Source: Roseiarcus sp963806935 (GTDB lineage: Bacteria; Pseudomonadota; Alphaproteobacteria; Rhizobiales; Beijerinckiaceae). From it: DNA of 64,000 nt. The stretch is taken from assembly GCA_963806935.1 (NCBI GenBank), contig CAWEAT010000008.1, forward strand, positions 62,001 to 126,000, in the 5' to 3' direction. The stretch's first letter is position 1. Every line of letters begins with the position of its first letter. Below the pieces are notes generated by a model. The model was not told the origin of the DNA and made no database searches. It was given only the letters and a program-made list of their open reading frames with translations. Shown one piece after another: positions 1-9,915 of the stretch. The position numbers and the translations under genes were made by a program.

Positions 1-41
1 AGCCGGCTCAGGCCGCCCACAGTTCCGAAAGAACCCACGAG

Positions 42-447
42 CTATGCCTGCTCGATCTCGATCAGCGTTCCGCCGAAGTCCTTCGGGTGCAAGAACAGGA
101 CCGGCTTGCCGTGGGCGCCGATTTTCGGGTCGCCGTCACCGAGCACGCGCACGCCCCTGGCTTTGAGCTGGTCGCGAGCCGCGATGATGTCCGCGACCTC
201 GTAGCAGAGATGATGCATGCCGCCTTCAGGATTGCGCTCGAGGAATTTGGCGATCGGCGAGTTCGCGCCCAAAGGATGAAGCAATTCGATCTTCGCGTTG
301 GGCAGTTCGACGAACACCACCGTCACGCCATGATCGGGCTCGGGCTTTGGGGCCGAGACGCGCGCGCCGAGGGTCTCCGCGATAGGCGTCCGCGGCCTTG
401 TCGAGATCGGGGACGACGACGGCGACGTGGTTCAGTTTTCCAATCAT
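42..447 (-). CDS. mce: methylmalonyl-CoA epimerase, frameshifted by +1
   Basis: Epimerises (2R)/(2S)-methylmalonyl-CoA in propionyl-CoA catabolism; metal-dependent VOC (glyoxalase) fold, cytosolic. The N-terminal part (MIGKLNHVAVVVPDL) lies in one frame and the rest (VFVELPNAKIELLHP ... GGMHHLCYEV ... GGTLIEIEQA) in another. The break is at the CC doublet 377-378; removing one C gives a continuous 134-residue protein, the usual family length. The ATG at 447 has a GGGGAG ribosome site just upstream. It is last in the chain nuoN-birA-rnj-SDR-mce. A sequence error is more likely than real loss, because both halves are well conserved and many neighbours show the same kind of defect. Confidence 0.85.
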
Positions 448-482
448 GGTCTCCCCAGCTTCGCCGCGCGGGTTCGCTTCGC

Positions 483-1334
483 TCAACGCCGCGGTTCACG
501 CCCGCGAATCCGGTCGAAGCCCTGCTTTATCGCGGCGAAACGCGCTTCGACCAGCGGCTCGAACTCGACGTCCGTGAAAATGTACGGCCAATCGTTTTCG
601 ATCCCTTCGCGCACAAGCTCGCCGACATACGACGGATCGACCCCATGCGAGACGCGGTCCTGAATGAACTTGAACATCTCCGAAGATCGCATCGCGGCCA
701 ATCTGTCCTCGGACGGGCGATTAAAGCGTGTCGGCAGGTTGCGCAACGAGCCCATGATCTGGGTCCGGACGAACCCGGGGCAGAGCACCGACATCCCGAT
801 CCCGCGCGGAGCCAGTTCGCCGCGCAGGCCCTCCGATAGAGCGACGACGCCATATTTGGATACGTTGTACGGGATTGTGCTGCCCGCGGAGACCAGCCCC
901 GCAATAGAGGCCGTCGACACGATGTGCCCACCCTCGCCGTGCTGCTCGATCATCGGGCCGAAAATCTCGATGCCCCAGATGACCGCCATAAGATTGACGC
1001 CCAGCGTCCATTCCCATCCCGAGTCAGTCCAGGCCGGGTAAGGTTCGCCGCCGCCCACGCCTGCATTGTTGACGAGAACGTGCACCTTGCCGTAGCGGGC
1101 GATCGTGGCGTCGGCCGCTGCCTGGAGCTCCGGCTTGAGCGACACGTCGGCCTTCACGCCGTCGACATCGGCGTTGGTGCGCTTCAGTCCCTCGACGGCC
1201 TGGGCGAGGGCCGCTTCCTCGACGTCGCAGAGCATAACTTTCATGCCCGACTGCGCCAGGGCGCCGGCGATCCCGAGCCCGATGCCAGAGGCGGCGCCGG
1301 TGACGAACGCGGTCTTTCCCGCGAGCTCTTTCAT
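483..1334 (-). CDS. short-chain dehydrogenase/reductase (SDR)
   Basis: Classical SDR of 283 residues: Rossmann glycine motif TGAASGIG (residues 12-19), NNAG (89-92), and catalytic Tyr156/Lys160 in the YNVSK motif. It should be an NAD(P)-dependent oxidoreductase; the substrate cannot be told from the sequence. I take the ATG at 1334 (MKELAGK) because AGGAAAA sits 8 bases upstream and the Rossmann motif follows at normal spacing; an upstream extension of 14 codons is open but has no ribosome site. It lies between the RNase J gene and mce, which are often closer neighbours in related genomes, so it may be a local insertion. Confidence 0.85.
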   Translation of the reverse strand: MKELAGKTAFVTGAASGIGLGIAGALAQSGMKVMLCDVEEAALAQAVEGLKRTNADVDGVKADVSLKPELQAAADATIARYGKVHVLVNNAGVGGGEPYPAWTDSGWEWTLGVNLMAVIWGIEIFGPMIEQHGEGGHIVSTASIAGLVSAGSTIPYNVSKYGVVALSEGLRGELAPRGIGMSVLCPGFVRTQIMGSLRNLPTRFNRPSEDRLAAMRSSEMFKFIQDRVSHGVDPSYVGELVREGIENDWPYIFTDVEFEPLVEARFAAIKQGFDRIRGREPRR

Positions 1335-1455
1335 CGGGTTTTCCTGGGTCAGGAGCAAGTTATCAATGTCGCGCAAGACCTATCGCGGTCATCCGCGAAT
1401 GACAACCGAAGTACGCCGTCTTCGATGAGGTTCGGAATTCGGCGGAGCCCCCGAG

Positions 1456-3123
1456 CTAAACTTCGACCACCAGCACATGCACCTGCGGTTTCTTGCCCCA
1501 GACGGCGTTGACCGAGTTGCGCACCGCGCGCTCAATGGCGCTCGATACGACATCGGGGTCGCGCCGCTTGCCCGGCGGCAGGCCCTCGAAGGCCTCGAAG
1601 ATCGCGTCGTCGATCAGGGCGTCGATCGCCGCCCCTTCGCGCGTGCGCTCGGGGAGGCCCGCGATCATCACGTCCGGGTCGCCGGCCATTTCGCCCTTCG
1701 GGGTGAGCGCGAGCGCGATCGAGACGACGCCGGCAAAGGCGAGCCGGCGGCGCTGGCCGACGCTTTCCTGGTCTGCCGGCAGGAGAATCGCGCCATCCTT
1801 CAGCCGCCGCCCGCTCGCGACCCTGCCAATCGCCGAAACGTCGCCGGGGGCGAGGCGGATCAGATCGCCGTCGAAGGCGCGCAAGACCTGCGGCGCCCCC
1901 TGAGCAACCGCGAATGCGGCATGCTCGCTCAGGTGCAGAGGCTCGCCATGCGCCGGCACCGCAATCCTGGGGCGGATCCAGCCATACATTTTCGCCATCT
2001 CCGCCCGCCGCGGATGGCCGGAGACGTGAACGAGCGCGGTGCGGTCCGTGACGACCTCGACACCCGCGGTCACGAAAGCGTTGATGATCCTGCCGACTGC
2101 TTTTTCGTTGCCGGGAATCGTGCGCGAGGAAAAAATGACAGTGTCGCCGGCGCTCAATTCCGCGGTCGGATGTTCGTCCTGCGCAATCCGGGCGAGCGCG
2201 GCGCGCGGCTCGCCCTGGCTGCCGGTGGCGAGCGCCAGGATCTTGTTGCGCGGCAGGCGCTCGAAGGCGTCCATGCCCAAGAACTGCGGCACGCCGTCGA
2301 GCATCCCACACTCGCGGGCTACCGCGACGACGCGCTCGATCGCACGCCCGAGAATGCAGACCTGCCGTCCGGCGGCGAAGCCGGCCTCTGCGGCCGAGCG
2401 AAGGCGGGCGACGTTGGAAGCGAAGGTGGTGACGACGACCCTGCCCTTCGCCTCGCCGATGAGCCAGGCCAGCGTCTTGGCCACATCGCGCTCCGACGGG
2501 CTCTCGCCTTCACGCAAGACGTTGGTCGAATTGCAGATCAGCGCCAGCACGCCCTCGTCGCCGAGCGCCTTGAGGCGCGCCTCATCGGTCGGCGGACCGA
2601 TGATCGGCGACGGATCGATCTTCCAGTCGGCGGTGTGGACGACGAGCCCGGCGGGAGTGCGGATCGCCAGGGCCGAGCTTTCGGGAATCGAATGGGCGAC
2701 GGCGATGAACTCGACGACGAACGGGCCAATAACGACTTTCTCGCCCTGGGCGACGATCCGCAGCGGAATCTTGGGCGCGCCTGGCTCGCCGAGCCGGCGC
2801 GCCTCGGCGAGCCCGGCCGCGAAGCGAGTCATGTAGACCGGCGCGCCGAGGTCCGGCCAAAGCTCGGCGAGCGCGCCGATGTGATCCTCGTGCGCATGGG
2901 TGATGACGATTCCGACCAGATTCCTCTTCGCCTTCTCGATGAAGCTGAGGTCCGGCATGATGAGATCGACGCCAGGAGACTCCTCGCCTGCAAAGGCCAC
3001 GCCGAGATCGACCATCAGCCATCGGCGCGCGTTTGCGGGTCCGTAGCCGTAAAGGGCGCAATTCATGCCGATCTCGCCCAAGCCGCCGAGCGGGACGAAA
3101 ACGAGCTCGCTGTCGTCCGTCAT
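1456..3123 (-). CDS. rnj: ribonuclease J (metallo-beta-lactamase / beta-CASP RNase)
   Basis: A 555-residue RNase J: metallo-beta-lactamase motif HAHEDH at residues 76-81, HSIPES at 144-149, HTADWKID at 163-170, a beta-CASP region, and the late HVSGHP metal-binding motif. In alphaproteobacteria such enzymes process rRNA and mRNA 5' ends. The start codon follows the birA stop codon directly (3126-3124 stop, 3123 start), so the two are probably translationally coupled. It is placed after nuoN-birA as in many Hyphomicrobiales. Confidence 0.93.
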   Translation of the reverse strand: MTDDSELVFVPLGGLGEIGMNCALYGYGPANARRWLMVDLGVAFAGEESPGVDLIMPDLSFIEKAKRNLVGIVITHAHEDHIGALAELWPDLGAPVYMTRFAAGLAEARRLGEPGAPKIPLRIVAQGEKVVIGPFVVEFIAVAHSIPESSALAIRTPAGLVVHTADWKIDPSPIIGPPTDEARLKALGDEGVLALICNSTNVLREGESPSERDVAKTLAWLIGEAKGRVVVTTFASNVARLRSAAEAGFAAGRQVCILGRAIERVVAVARECGMLDGVPQFLGMDAFERLPRNKILALATGSQGEPRAALARIAQDEHPTAELSAGDTVIFSSRTIPGNEKAVGRIINAFVTAGVEVVTDRTALVHVSGHPRRAEMAKMYGWIRPRIAVPAHGEPLHLSEHAAFAVAQGAPQVLRAFDGDLIRLAPGDVSAIGRVASGRRLKDGAILLPADQESVGQRRRLAFAGVVSIALALTPKGEMAGDPDVMIAGLPERTREGAAIDALIDDAIFEAFEGLPPGKRRDPDVVSSAIERAVRNSVNAVWGKKPQVHVLVVEV

Positions 3124-3939
3124 CTAGGTTCGGGCCTCCGGCGGGTGGGAAGCCGACAAGCCCGCCGGCTGGGCGTCCGATCGAGGCGAGAGACTGAGGT
3201 CGGCCGCCTCAATGCTCTCGCGGCCGTGCTCAAAGCGCATGAGCAGGCGGCCGCCGGCGTCGATCCCCTCGAAGACGCCCTCACGCCGTCCGCCGCCGGT
3301 CTCGATCGCGACGCGTCGCCCAAGACCATGGGCGCGGTCAAGCCAGTCAGCTCGAATATGGTCGAACGCCCGTCCTTCCCGCCAGGCTCCGAGCGCCTCG
3401 TCAAACCGCTCGACCAGGCGCTCGAACAACTCGCCCGCGCCGATCGCCTGCCCGCTCACGCCGACGAGGCGAGAGGTCGCGTAGCCAAGCCCCTCTGGCG
3501 CATGGGCGCAATCGACGCCGACTCCGACCGCATAGGCGGCGCGCCGGCCCAGAAGGCCAATCCCTTCGACCAGGACGCCGGCGCATTTGGCGCCGTTCAG
3601 CAAAAGATCGTTCGGCCATTTGAGGCCGACGTCGACCGCGCCGGCGTCGCTTGCCGCGCGCGCCAGCGCCACGCCTGCAACGAATCCGAGCTGTGGCGCG
3701 AGCACCGGGGGACACGGATCGAGCAAGAGCGCGGTAGCGTGAAGGTTGCCCCTTGGTGAGATCCAGGCGCGGCCGCGGCGCCCTCGCCCCGCCGTCTGCT
3801 CTCCGGCGACGATCCACAGTCGGTCCGATTCGCCCGCAAGCGCACGGCGGCGCGCTTCCTCGTTGGTCGAATCGATCGCGCCCAATCGAACGACGCGCCA
3901 GGGTGAATGCGCTTCGTCCAGCCTCAGGGTCGCGGTCAA
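3124..3939 (-). CDS. birA: biotin--[acetyl-CoA-carboxylase] ligase
   Basis: A 271-residue BirA-type biotin protein ligase without an N-terminal DNA-binding domain, so an enzyme only and not a repressor. Seen: GRGRRGR biotinyl-AMP loop at about residues 51-57, KWPNDLLL, and a C-terminal SH3-like tail. It attaches biotin to carboxylases such as acetyl-CoA carboxylase. No ATG is available; a TTG start at 3939 overlaps the nuoN stop as TTGA, the kind of coupling seen elsewhere in this operon. An upstream open extension in this frame only shadows nuoN. Confidence 0.88.
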   Translation of the reverse strand: MTATLRLDEAHSPWRVVRLGAIDSTNEEARRRALAGESDRLWIVAGEQTAGRGRRGRAWISPRGNLHATALLLDPCPPVLAPQLGFVAGVALARAASDAGAVDVGLKWPNDLLLNGAKCAGVLVEGIGLLGRRAAYAVGVGVDCAHAPEGLGYATSRLVGVSGQAIGAGELFERLVERFDEALGAWREGRAFDHIRADWLDRAHGLGRRVAIETGGGRREGVFEGIDAGGRLLMRFEHGRESIEAADLSLSPRSDAQPAGLSASHPPEART

Positions 3940-5369
3940 AAGAGCGACTGCGCGGCCGCCATCGCGGCGTTGGTGATCGGCGAGGGCAGGAATACGAACA
4001 GGATGATCATGAGGCCCGAGAGCGCGAGCACAATGCGCGCGACCGGACCAGGGCGATCGAACGCCGGCGCCGGCTCGTCGAAATACATCAGCCTCACGAT
4101 TCTCAGGTAATAAAATGCGCCGACTGCGCTCGCCAGGACGCCGATCACGGCGAGGGGATAGAGGCCGGCCTTGATGGCGGCGGCGAAGACATAGAACTTG
4201 GCGAAGAAGCCGGCGAGCGGCGGAACGCCCGCAAGCGAGAACATCATCGCCGCCAGAAAGAAGGCCATGGTCGGATTGGTCCGCGCCAGGCCCGCGAGGT
4301 CGGCCATCGTCTCGACCGCGCGGCCGCTGCGGCGCATCGACAGAATGGCGGCGAAGGTTCCAAGCGTCATCACCACATAGATCGCCATATAGACGACGAC
4401 GCTTTGCGCGCCCTCGACGGTGCCCGCCGCGAGGCCAACCAGCGCGTAGCCCATATGGCCGATCGACGAGTAGGCCATCAGGCGCTTGAAGTTGCGCTGC
4501 CCGATGGCGGCGAAGGCGCCGAGCACCATCGATGCGATCGAGACGAAGGTGATGATCTGACGCCAGTCGTTTCCGACGCCCGGGAAGGCGGTGATCATCA
4601 CCCGAACCAGGACCGCCATCGCCGCGACCTTGGGCCCGGTGGCGAAGAAGGTCGTCACCGGCGTCGGCGCGCCCTCGTAGACGTCCGGCGTCCACATATG
4701 AAACGGCACGGCGGAGATCTTGAACGCGAGCCCCGCCAGGATGAACACCAGGCCGAACAGCACGCCGATGCTCGCATGATCATGCACGGCTTCGGCAACG
4801 GCGCTGAAGGAAACCGACCCGGAATAGCCGTAGATCAGCGACATTCCGTAGAGCATCATACCCGACGACAGGGCTCCGAGAACGAAATACTTGAGCCCGG
4901 CTTCCGTCGCCCTCACATCATGACGGCGATAAGCGGCGATCACGTAAAGCGCCAAGCTCATCAGCTCGAAGCCGAGGTAGAGCGCGATGAAGTCATTGGC
5001 CGAAATCAGCATCAGCATGCCGAGGGTCGAAATGAGGATGAGGACAGGAAATTCGAACCCGCCAATCCGCTCCTGACGCATGAACTCGACCGACAGCAAG
5101 AGCGTCACCAGCGAGCCGACCAGCGTGATCGCGCCCATGAAGCGGGTGAAGGCGTCGTCAACGAAGGAGCCGTAGAAGGTGACGCCCATCGAGCAATTCT
5201 TGGCCACCATCAGAATGAATACGAGGCCGAGCAGGCCGACGGCGATCTCGTTGACGAGATTGGATCCCCGCTCGCCGCGCAAGGCGCCGTAAAGCACGAG
5301 CGCCAGGGTCCCCGCGGCCAGAACCGCCTCCGGCAGGACGACGGGAAGGGAAATGGCTGTCTCGTGCAT
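3936..5369 (-). CDS. nuoN: NADH-quinone oxidoreductase subunit N
   Basis: Antiporter-like membrane subunit of complex I, 477 residues, with many hydrophobic helices and the conserved central proton-channel region. Start chosen at the ATG giving MHETAISLPVVLPE, which matches the rhizobial NuoN N-terminus; an extension to a TTG eight codons upstream has no support. The stop overlaps the birA start. Last structural gene of the nuo operon. Confidence 0.95.
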   Translation of the reverse strand: MHETAISLPVVLPEAVLAAGTLALVLYGALRGERGSNLVNEIAVGLLGLVFILMVAKNCSMGVTFYGSFVDDAFTRFMGAITLVGSLVTLLLSVEFMRQERIGGFEFPVLILISTLGMLMLISANDFIALYLGFELMSLALYVIAAYRRHDVRATEAGLKYFVLGALSSGMMLYGMSLIYGYSGSVSFSAVAEAVHDHASIGVLFGLVFILAGLAFKISAVPFHMWTPDVYEGAPTPVTTFFATGPKVAAMAVLVRVMITAFPGVGNDWRQIITFVSIASMVLGAFAAIGQRNFKRLMAYSSIGHMGYALVGLAAGTVEGAQSVVVYMAIYVVMTLGTFAAILSMRRSGRAVETMADLAGLARTNPTMAFFLAAMMFSLAGVPPLAGFFAKFYVFAAAIKAGLYPLAVIGVLASAVGAFYYLRIVRLMYFDEPAPAFDRPGPVARIVLALSGLMIILFVFLPSPITNAAMAAAQSLF

Positions 5370-5423
5370 GAGTGTCGCTCGTTCAAAAAACAAATGATGC
5401 GCGGCGCAAGCGCTCAGGCGTGG

Positions 5424-6926
5424 TCATAAGCCCGCAGTCTTGGTCGCCGTGATCGCATGCTGAAAGCCCTGGATGAGCTGCTCGATCGAGGCTGCGCTCG
5501 CGTCGATGATCGGTTGCGGATGCACGCCGTAGAAGAGCATCAGCAGTCCGAGCGGCAGCAGGGTTGCGATCTCGCGCCCCGTGAGGTCGGTCATGCCCAT
5601 CAGGCTCGGTTTCTCAAGCACGCCGAAGATGATGCGCCGGTAGAGATAGAGCGCATAGCAGGCCGACAGGATAATGCCGAACGTGGCCAGGAACGCGACC
5701 CAATTGTTGATCTGGAACGTGCCGATCAGGGTCAGGAATTCGCCTATGAACCCCGTGGTGCCAGGCAGCCCGACATTGCCGAGCGTGAACACCATGAAGG
5801 CCACCGCATAGAGCGGCATGCGCTGCACGAGACCGCCGTAGGCGGCGATGTCGTAGGTGTGCATACGGTCGTAAACGACGCCCACGCAAAGGAAGAGAGC
5901 GCCGGAGATGAGTCCGTGGCTGACCATTTGGTAAACTGCCCCCTGAAGGCCCTGGGTGTTCGCGGCGAAGATTCCCATCGTCACGAAACCCATGTGGGCG
6001 ACTGACGAATAGGCAATCAGCTTCTTCATGCTCTCCTGCGCCAGCGCGACCAGAGAGGTGTAAATGATTGCGATCACCGAAAGGGCGAAAATGAGCGGGG
6101 TGAAATAGAGCGAGGCGTCCGGAAACATCGGCAGCGAAAACCGGATGAAGCCGTAGCCCCCCATTTTCAAAAGAACCGCGGCCAGCATTACCGATCCCGC
6201 AGTCGGCGCCTCGACATGCGCGTCAGGCAGCCAGGTGTGGACCGGCCACATCGGCATCTTGACCGCGAACGAGGCGAAGAAGCCGAGCCACAGCCAGGTC
6301 TGCATGTTTGTCGGGAAGTGCGTCTTGAGCAGCACGGTGATGTCGGTCGTGCCCGCGGTCCAGTACATCGCCATGATGGCGAGCAGCATCAGCACCGAGC
6401 CGGTGAAGGTGTAGAGGAAGAACTTGAATGCGGCGTAGACCCGGTTCCCGTGACCCCAGATACCGATGATGATGAACATCGGGATGAGGCCGCCCTCGAA
6501 GAACAGGTAGAACAGCACCAGGTCGAGCGCGACGAAGACGCCGATCATCAGCGTCTCCATCACCAGGAAGGTGATCATGTACTCTTTCACGCGGGTCTGA
6601 ATCGGAGTCCAGGACGCGACAATGCAGATCGGCATCAGAAACGTGGTGAGCAGCATGAACGGCATTGAGATGCCGTCGACGCCGAGCTTGTAGAGGATCG
6701 CGTGCGAGAACCAGTCCCGCTCCTCGACCAGCTGAAAGCCCGGTTGGGCCGGGTCGAAGCGCGACCAGGCGACAAGGCTCAAGGCGAACGTGATCAGCGT
6801 CGCGAACAGCGCAATCCAGCGCGCGTTTCGCTTGGTCGCCTCGCTGTCGCCCGGCAGCAACAGGATGAACAGCGCGCCGACCAGCGGCAACGCCAGAATG
6901 CCCGAAAGGATCCAGGAGCCGGTCAT
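5424..6926 (-). CDS. nuoM: NADH-quinone oxidoreductase subunit M
   Basis: A 500-residue antiporter-like proton-pumping subunit of complex I. Its start overlaps the nuoL stop by four bases (ATGA), which fixes the start at 6926 (MTGSWILSGILALPL). The long open stretch upstream in the same frame is an arginine-rich shadow of nuoL. Conserved segments include WLPDAHVEAPTAGSVMLA and IAYSSVAHMGFV. Confidence 0.96.
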   Translation of the reverse strand: MTGSWILSGILALPLVGALFILLLPGDSEATKRNARWIALFATLITFALSLVAWSRFDPAQPGFQLVEERDWFSHAILYKLGVDGISMPFMLLTTFLMPICIVASWTPIQTRVKEYMITFLVMETLMIGVFVALDLVLFYLFFEGGLIPMFIIIGIWGHGNRVYAAFKFFLYTFTGSVLMLLAIMAMYWTAGTTDITVLLKTHFPTNMQTWLWLGFFASFAVKMPMWPVHTWLPDAHVEAPTAGSVMLAAVLLKMGGYGFIRFSLPMFPDASLYFTPLIFALSVIAIIYTSLVALAQESMKKLIAYSSVAHMGFVTMGIFAANTQGLQGAVYQMVSHGLISGALFLCVGVVYDRMHTYDIAAYGGLVQRMPLYAVAFMVFTLGNVGLPGTTGFIGEFLTLIGTFQINNWVAFLATFGIILSACYALYLYRRIIFGVLEKPSLMGMTDLTGREIATLLPLGLLMLFYGVHPQPIIDASAASIEQLIQGFQHAITATKTAGL

Positions 6927-8980
6927 CGCATGACTCCACCGAACAGATACCACGTCGTCAGAGCGGCGGCGCCAAGCAGCATCGCGAAAGCGTAGTGGTA
7001 GACGTAGCCGGTCTGCAGACGGACGGCGCTGCGGGCGACGTCGAGAACGCGCGCCGAGACGCCGTCCGGCCCAAACCCGTCGATGATCGCGCCATCGCCG
7101 CCCTTCCAGAACGCGCGGCCGATGGCGAAGGCCGGACGGACGAACAGGAAGTCGTAGAGCTCGTCGAAATACCACTTGTTGAGCAGGAAGCGGTAGACCG
7201 CCGGAAAGGCGTTCGCCAGCCGCGCCGGCGCCGTACGGTCGACAAGATACATGTAGTAGGCGATCGCGAGCCCGCCGAGCATGAACAGGCTCGGCGACAG
7301 CGACACTAACGCCGGCACATGCTCCATTTCCTCGAGAAGGTGGTTCTCCTGTCCGAGGAACAGCGAGTTGCGCCAAAACCCCTCGTAGCCGCCGCCAATG
7401 AACAGATAGCGGAACCCCGTGCCGGCGAAAGTCGCCCCGAGCGCCAGCACGGCGAGCGGCGCGAGCATCACCATCGGCGATTCCCTGACGGGATGATCGG
7501 CGTGGGCATGCGCCTCTGGCGAAATGGAATGCGCATGCGCCGCAGACCCGCTCGGATCGGGCTCGTCATGCGCATGACCATCCTGCTCATGTCCACTCGT
7601 TCGAAGCGATTCCCCCCAGTCTCCGCGCTGGCCGAAGAAGGTCATGAATACGAGGCGCCAGGAATAGAAGGCGGTCAGGCCGGCGGCGACGTCGGTGCAC
7701 AAGAATCCATAGACCGCCCCGTAGCGATGCGAGGCGAACGCAGCCTCGATGATCGCATCCTTGGAGACGAAGCCGGCGAACCCGATCGGCGTGAACGGAA
7801 TCCCGACGCCCGTCAGGGCAAGCGTTCCGATCATCATCATCCAGAAGGTGAACGGGATCTCCTTGCGCAGCCCCCCCATCGCCCGCATGTCCTGCTCGTG
7901 GTGCATCGCGGTAATGACCGAGCCCGCGCCGAGGAACAACAGCGCCTTGAAGAAGGCATGGGTAAAGAGGTGGAAAATGCCGGCGCTATAACCGCCGACG
8001 CCGAGACCCACGAACATGTAGCCGAGCTGCGAGCACGTCGAATACGCGATCACTTTCTTGATGTCATTCTGCACCAGGCCGATAGTCGCCGCGAAAAACG
8101 CCGTTGTCCCGCCGACAATTGTCACGACGCTGAGCGCGGCCGAAGACAGCTCGAACAACGGCGACAGCCTCGCGACCATGAACACGCCGGCGGTGACCAT
8201 GGTCGCCGCATGAATGAGGGCCGAGACCGGGGTCGGGCCTTCCATCGCGTCGGGAAGCCAGGTGTGAAGGAGGAACTGCGCCGACTTGCCCATCGCGCCC
8301 ATGAACAGGAGCAGGCAGGCGAGCGTCACCGCGTCCCAATCGAAGCCGATGAAATGCACCGTCTTTCCGACAAGACCCGGGGCGGCGGCGAACACCTGAT
8401 CGAAGGCGATCGAACCGGTGAGATAGTAGGTAAGGAAGATGCCGAGCGAGAAACCGAAGTCGCCAACCCGATTGACGACGAACGCCTTGATCGCCGCGGC
8501 GTTGGCCGTCGGCCGCTCGTACCAAAAGCCGATCAGCAGGTAGGACATCAGACCGACGCCCTCCCAGCCGAAGAAGAGCTGCACCAGGTTGTCGGACGTC
8601 ACCAACATCAGCATGGCGAAGGTGAAGAGCGAAAGGTAAGCAAAAAACCGCGGCCGGGACGGGTCGTCCGACATGTAGCCGATCGAGTAGACGTGGACGA
8701 GGAACGACACCGTCGTCACCACGATGAGCATGACCGCGGTCAGCGTGTCGATGCGCAGGGCCCAGGAGGCGACGACCTTGCCGGAGGTGAACCAATTGCC
8801 GAGGAAAATATGAGCGTCCGCTCCGCCCGCGACCATGACGAACGCGATCCACGAGAGAACGAAAGAGACGCCAAGCAGACTGGTCGTGACATATTCGGCG
8901 CCGCGCGCGCCGATCCACGGCCCGAAAATGCCCGCGATCAGGAACCCGAGAAGCGGCAGGAAGACGATCAGCTCGTACAT
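6923..8980 (-). CDS. nuoL: NADH-quinone oxidoreductase subunit L
   Basis: Largest antiporter-like subunit of complex I, 685 residues, with the lateral helix at the C-terminus. Conserved: LHTWLPDAMEGPTPVSALIH and IAYSTCSQLGYMF. A hydrophilic loop at about residues 463-500 is unusually rich in His and Asp (GHAHDEPDPSG, SPEAHAHADHP), a possible metal-binding segment. The ATG at 8980 has AAGG upstream and follows the nuoK stop by 10 bases; its end overlaps nuoM. Confidence 0.96.
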   Translation of the reverse strand: MYELIVFLPLLGFLIAGIFGPWIGARGAEYVTTSLLGVSFVLSWIAFVMVAGGADAHIFLGNWFTSGKVVASWALRIDTLTAVMLIVVTTVSFLVHVYSIGYMSDDPSRPRFFAYLSLFTFAMLMLVTSDNLVQLFFGWEGVGLMSYLLIGFWYERPTANAAAIKAFVVNRVGDFGFSLGIFLTYYLTGSIAFDQVFAAAPGLVGKTVHFIGFDWDAVTLACLLLFMGAMGKSAQFLLHTWLPDAMEGPTPVSALIHAATMVTAGVFMVARLSPLFELSSAALSVVTIVGGTTAFFAATIGLVQNDIKKVIAYSTCSQLGYMFVGLGVGGYSAGIFHLFTHAFFKALLFLGAGSVITAMHHEQDMRAMGGLRKEIPFTFWMMMIGTLALTGVGIPFTPIGFAGFVSKDAIIEAAFASHRYGAVYGFLCTDVAAGLTAFYSWRLVFMTFFGQRGDWGESLRTSGHEQDGHAHDEPDPSGSAAHAHSISPEAHAHADHPVRESPMVMLAPLAVLALGATFAGTGFRYLFIGGGYEGFWRNSLFLGQENHLLEEMEHVPALVSLSPSLFMLGGLAIAYYMYLVDRTAPARLANAFPAVYRFLLNKWYFDELYDFLFVRPAFAIGRAFWKGGDGAIIDGFGPDGVSARVLDVARSAVRLQTGYVYHYAFAMLLGAAALTTWYLFGGVMR

Positions 8981-8990
8981 GAATGCCTTC

Positions 8991-9300
8991 TCAGCCCTTC
9001 AACGAATTGATGTCTTCGACCGCGATCGAGCCGCGATTGCGGTAGTAGGCCACCAGGATCGCTAGGCCGATCGCCGAACTCGGCCGCCGCGACCGTGAGG
9101 ATGAAGAGCGCAAAAGCCTGTCCGGTCAGGTCGCCCGAATAGCTTGAAAAGGCGACCAGGTTGATGTTCACGGAGAGAAGAATGAGCTCAACCGACATCA
9201 AGATGATGATGATGTTCTTGTGATTGAGAATGATCCCGGCGATGCCGATCGTGAACACGATCGCGGCGAGGGTGAGATAGTCTGAAAGGCCGATTCCCAT
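8991..9300 (-). CDS. nuoK: NADH-quinone oxidoreductase subunit K, frameshifted by +1
   Basis: Small three-helix complex I subunit. The first part (MGIGLSDYLTLAAIVFT ... LFILTVAAAE) is in frame, then the frame is lost at the AA doublet 9077-9078. Removing one base restores SAIGLAILVAYYRNRG and the typical tail EDINSLKG, giving 102 residues, the family length. The corrected site reads GACTC (a GANTC site). Complex I needs this subunit, so I treat the shift as a probable sequence error. Confidence 0.9.
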
Positions 9301-9312
9301 GCCCTTGGTCCT

Positions 9313-9915
9313 TCATATGCCGGCGCGCGAGGGGACCTTGCGCACCTCGACCGCGGTCTCGGGGGTACGCGCGACCTGCGCGCCGACGTCCTGTCGCTTG
9401 ACGCCCGGCTTGTGGTGGAGGGTGAGGACGATCGCGCCAATCATGGCGGTGAGCAGAATCATCCCCGACGCCTGAAAGAAGTAGAAATAGCGGGTGTAGA
9501 GCACTTCGCCGAGCGCGGCGGTGTTGCTGAGCGTGCCGGCCGGCGTCGCCGCGGTCGCAGCCTTCGATGACGGGCCAAGTCCGGAGACGACGTAGATCAG
9601 CTCGATCGCAACCACCAACGCGATCAGCAAGCCCTGCGGCAGATATTCAACGAAGCCCTGCCTCAGACGGGCGAAATCCACATCCAGCAACATGACGACG
9701 AACAGGAACAGCACCGCCACCGCCCCGACATAGACGATGATCAGGATCATCGCCAGGAACTCAGCGCCCATCATCAGGAACAGGCCGGCCGCGCAGACAA
9801 AGGAAAGGATGAGGAACAGGACCGAATGGACCGGGTTCCTGGCCACGATGACGGCGAAGGCCGACGCGACCAGGACTGGCGCAATAATCCAGAAGAACAG
9901 AGCATCGGCCTGCAT
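9313..9915 (-). CDS. nuoJ: NADH-quinone oxidoreductase subunit J
   Basis: Membrane subunit of complex I, 200 residues with five hydrophobic helices and the conserved helix IIVYVGAVAVLFLFVVML. Start at ATG 9915 (MQADALFFWIIAPV) with AGAGG upstream. About 197 bases separate it from the nuoI stop, the longest gap inside the operon; I see no gene or clear hairpin there. It ends 12 bases before nuoK. Confidence 0.94.
   Translation of the reverse strand: MQADALFFWIIAPVLVASAFAVIVARNPVHSVLFLILSFVCAAGLFLMMGAEFLAMILIIVYVGAVAVLFLFVVMLLDVDFARLRQGFVEYLPQGLLIALVVAIELIYVVSGLGPSSKAATAATPAGTLSNTAALGEVLYTRYFYFFQASGMILLTAMIGAIVLTLHHKPGVKRQDVGAQVARTPETAVEVRKVPSRAGI

Noticed and set aside
1477..3759. Long plus-strand open frames opposite rnj, birA and nuoN, and similar long frames opposite nuoL and lon
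   Set aside because: Arg/His/Asp-rich antisense shadows that are usual in GC-rich coding DNA; the minus-strand genes are clear.
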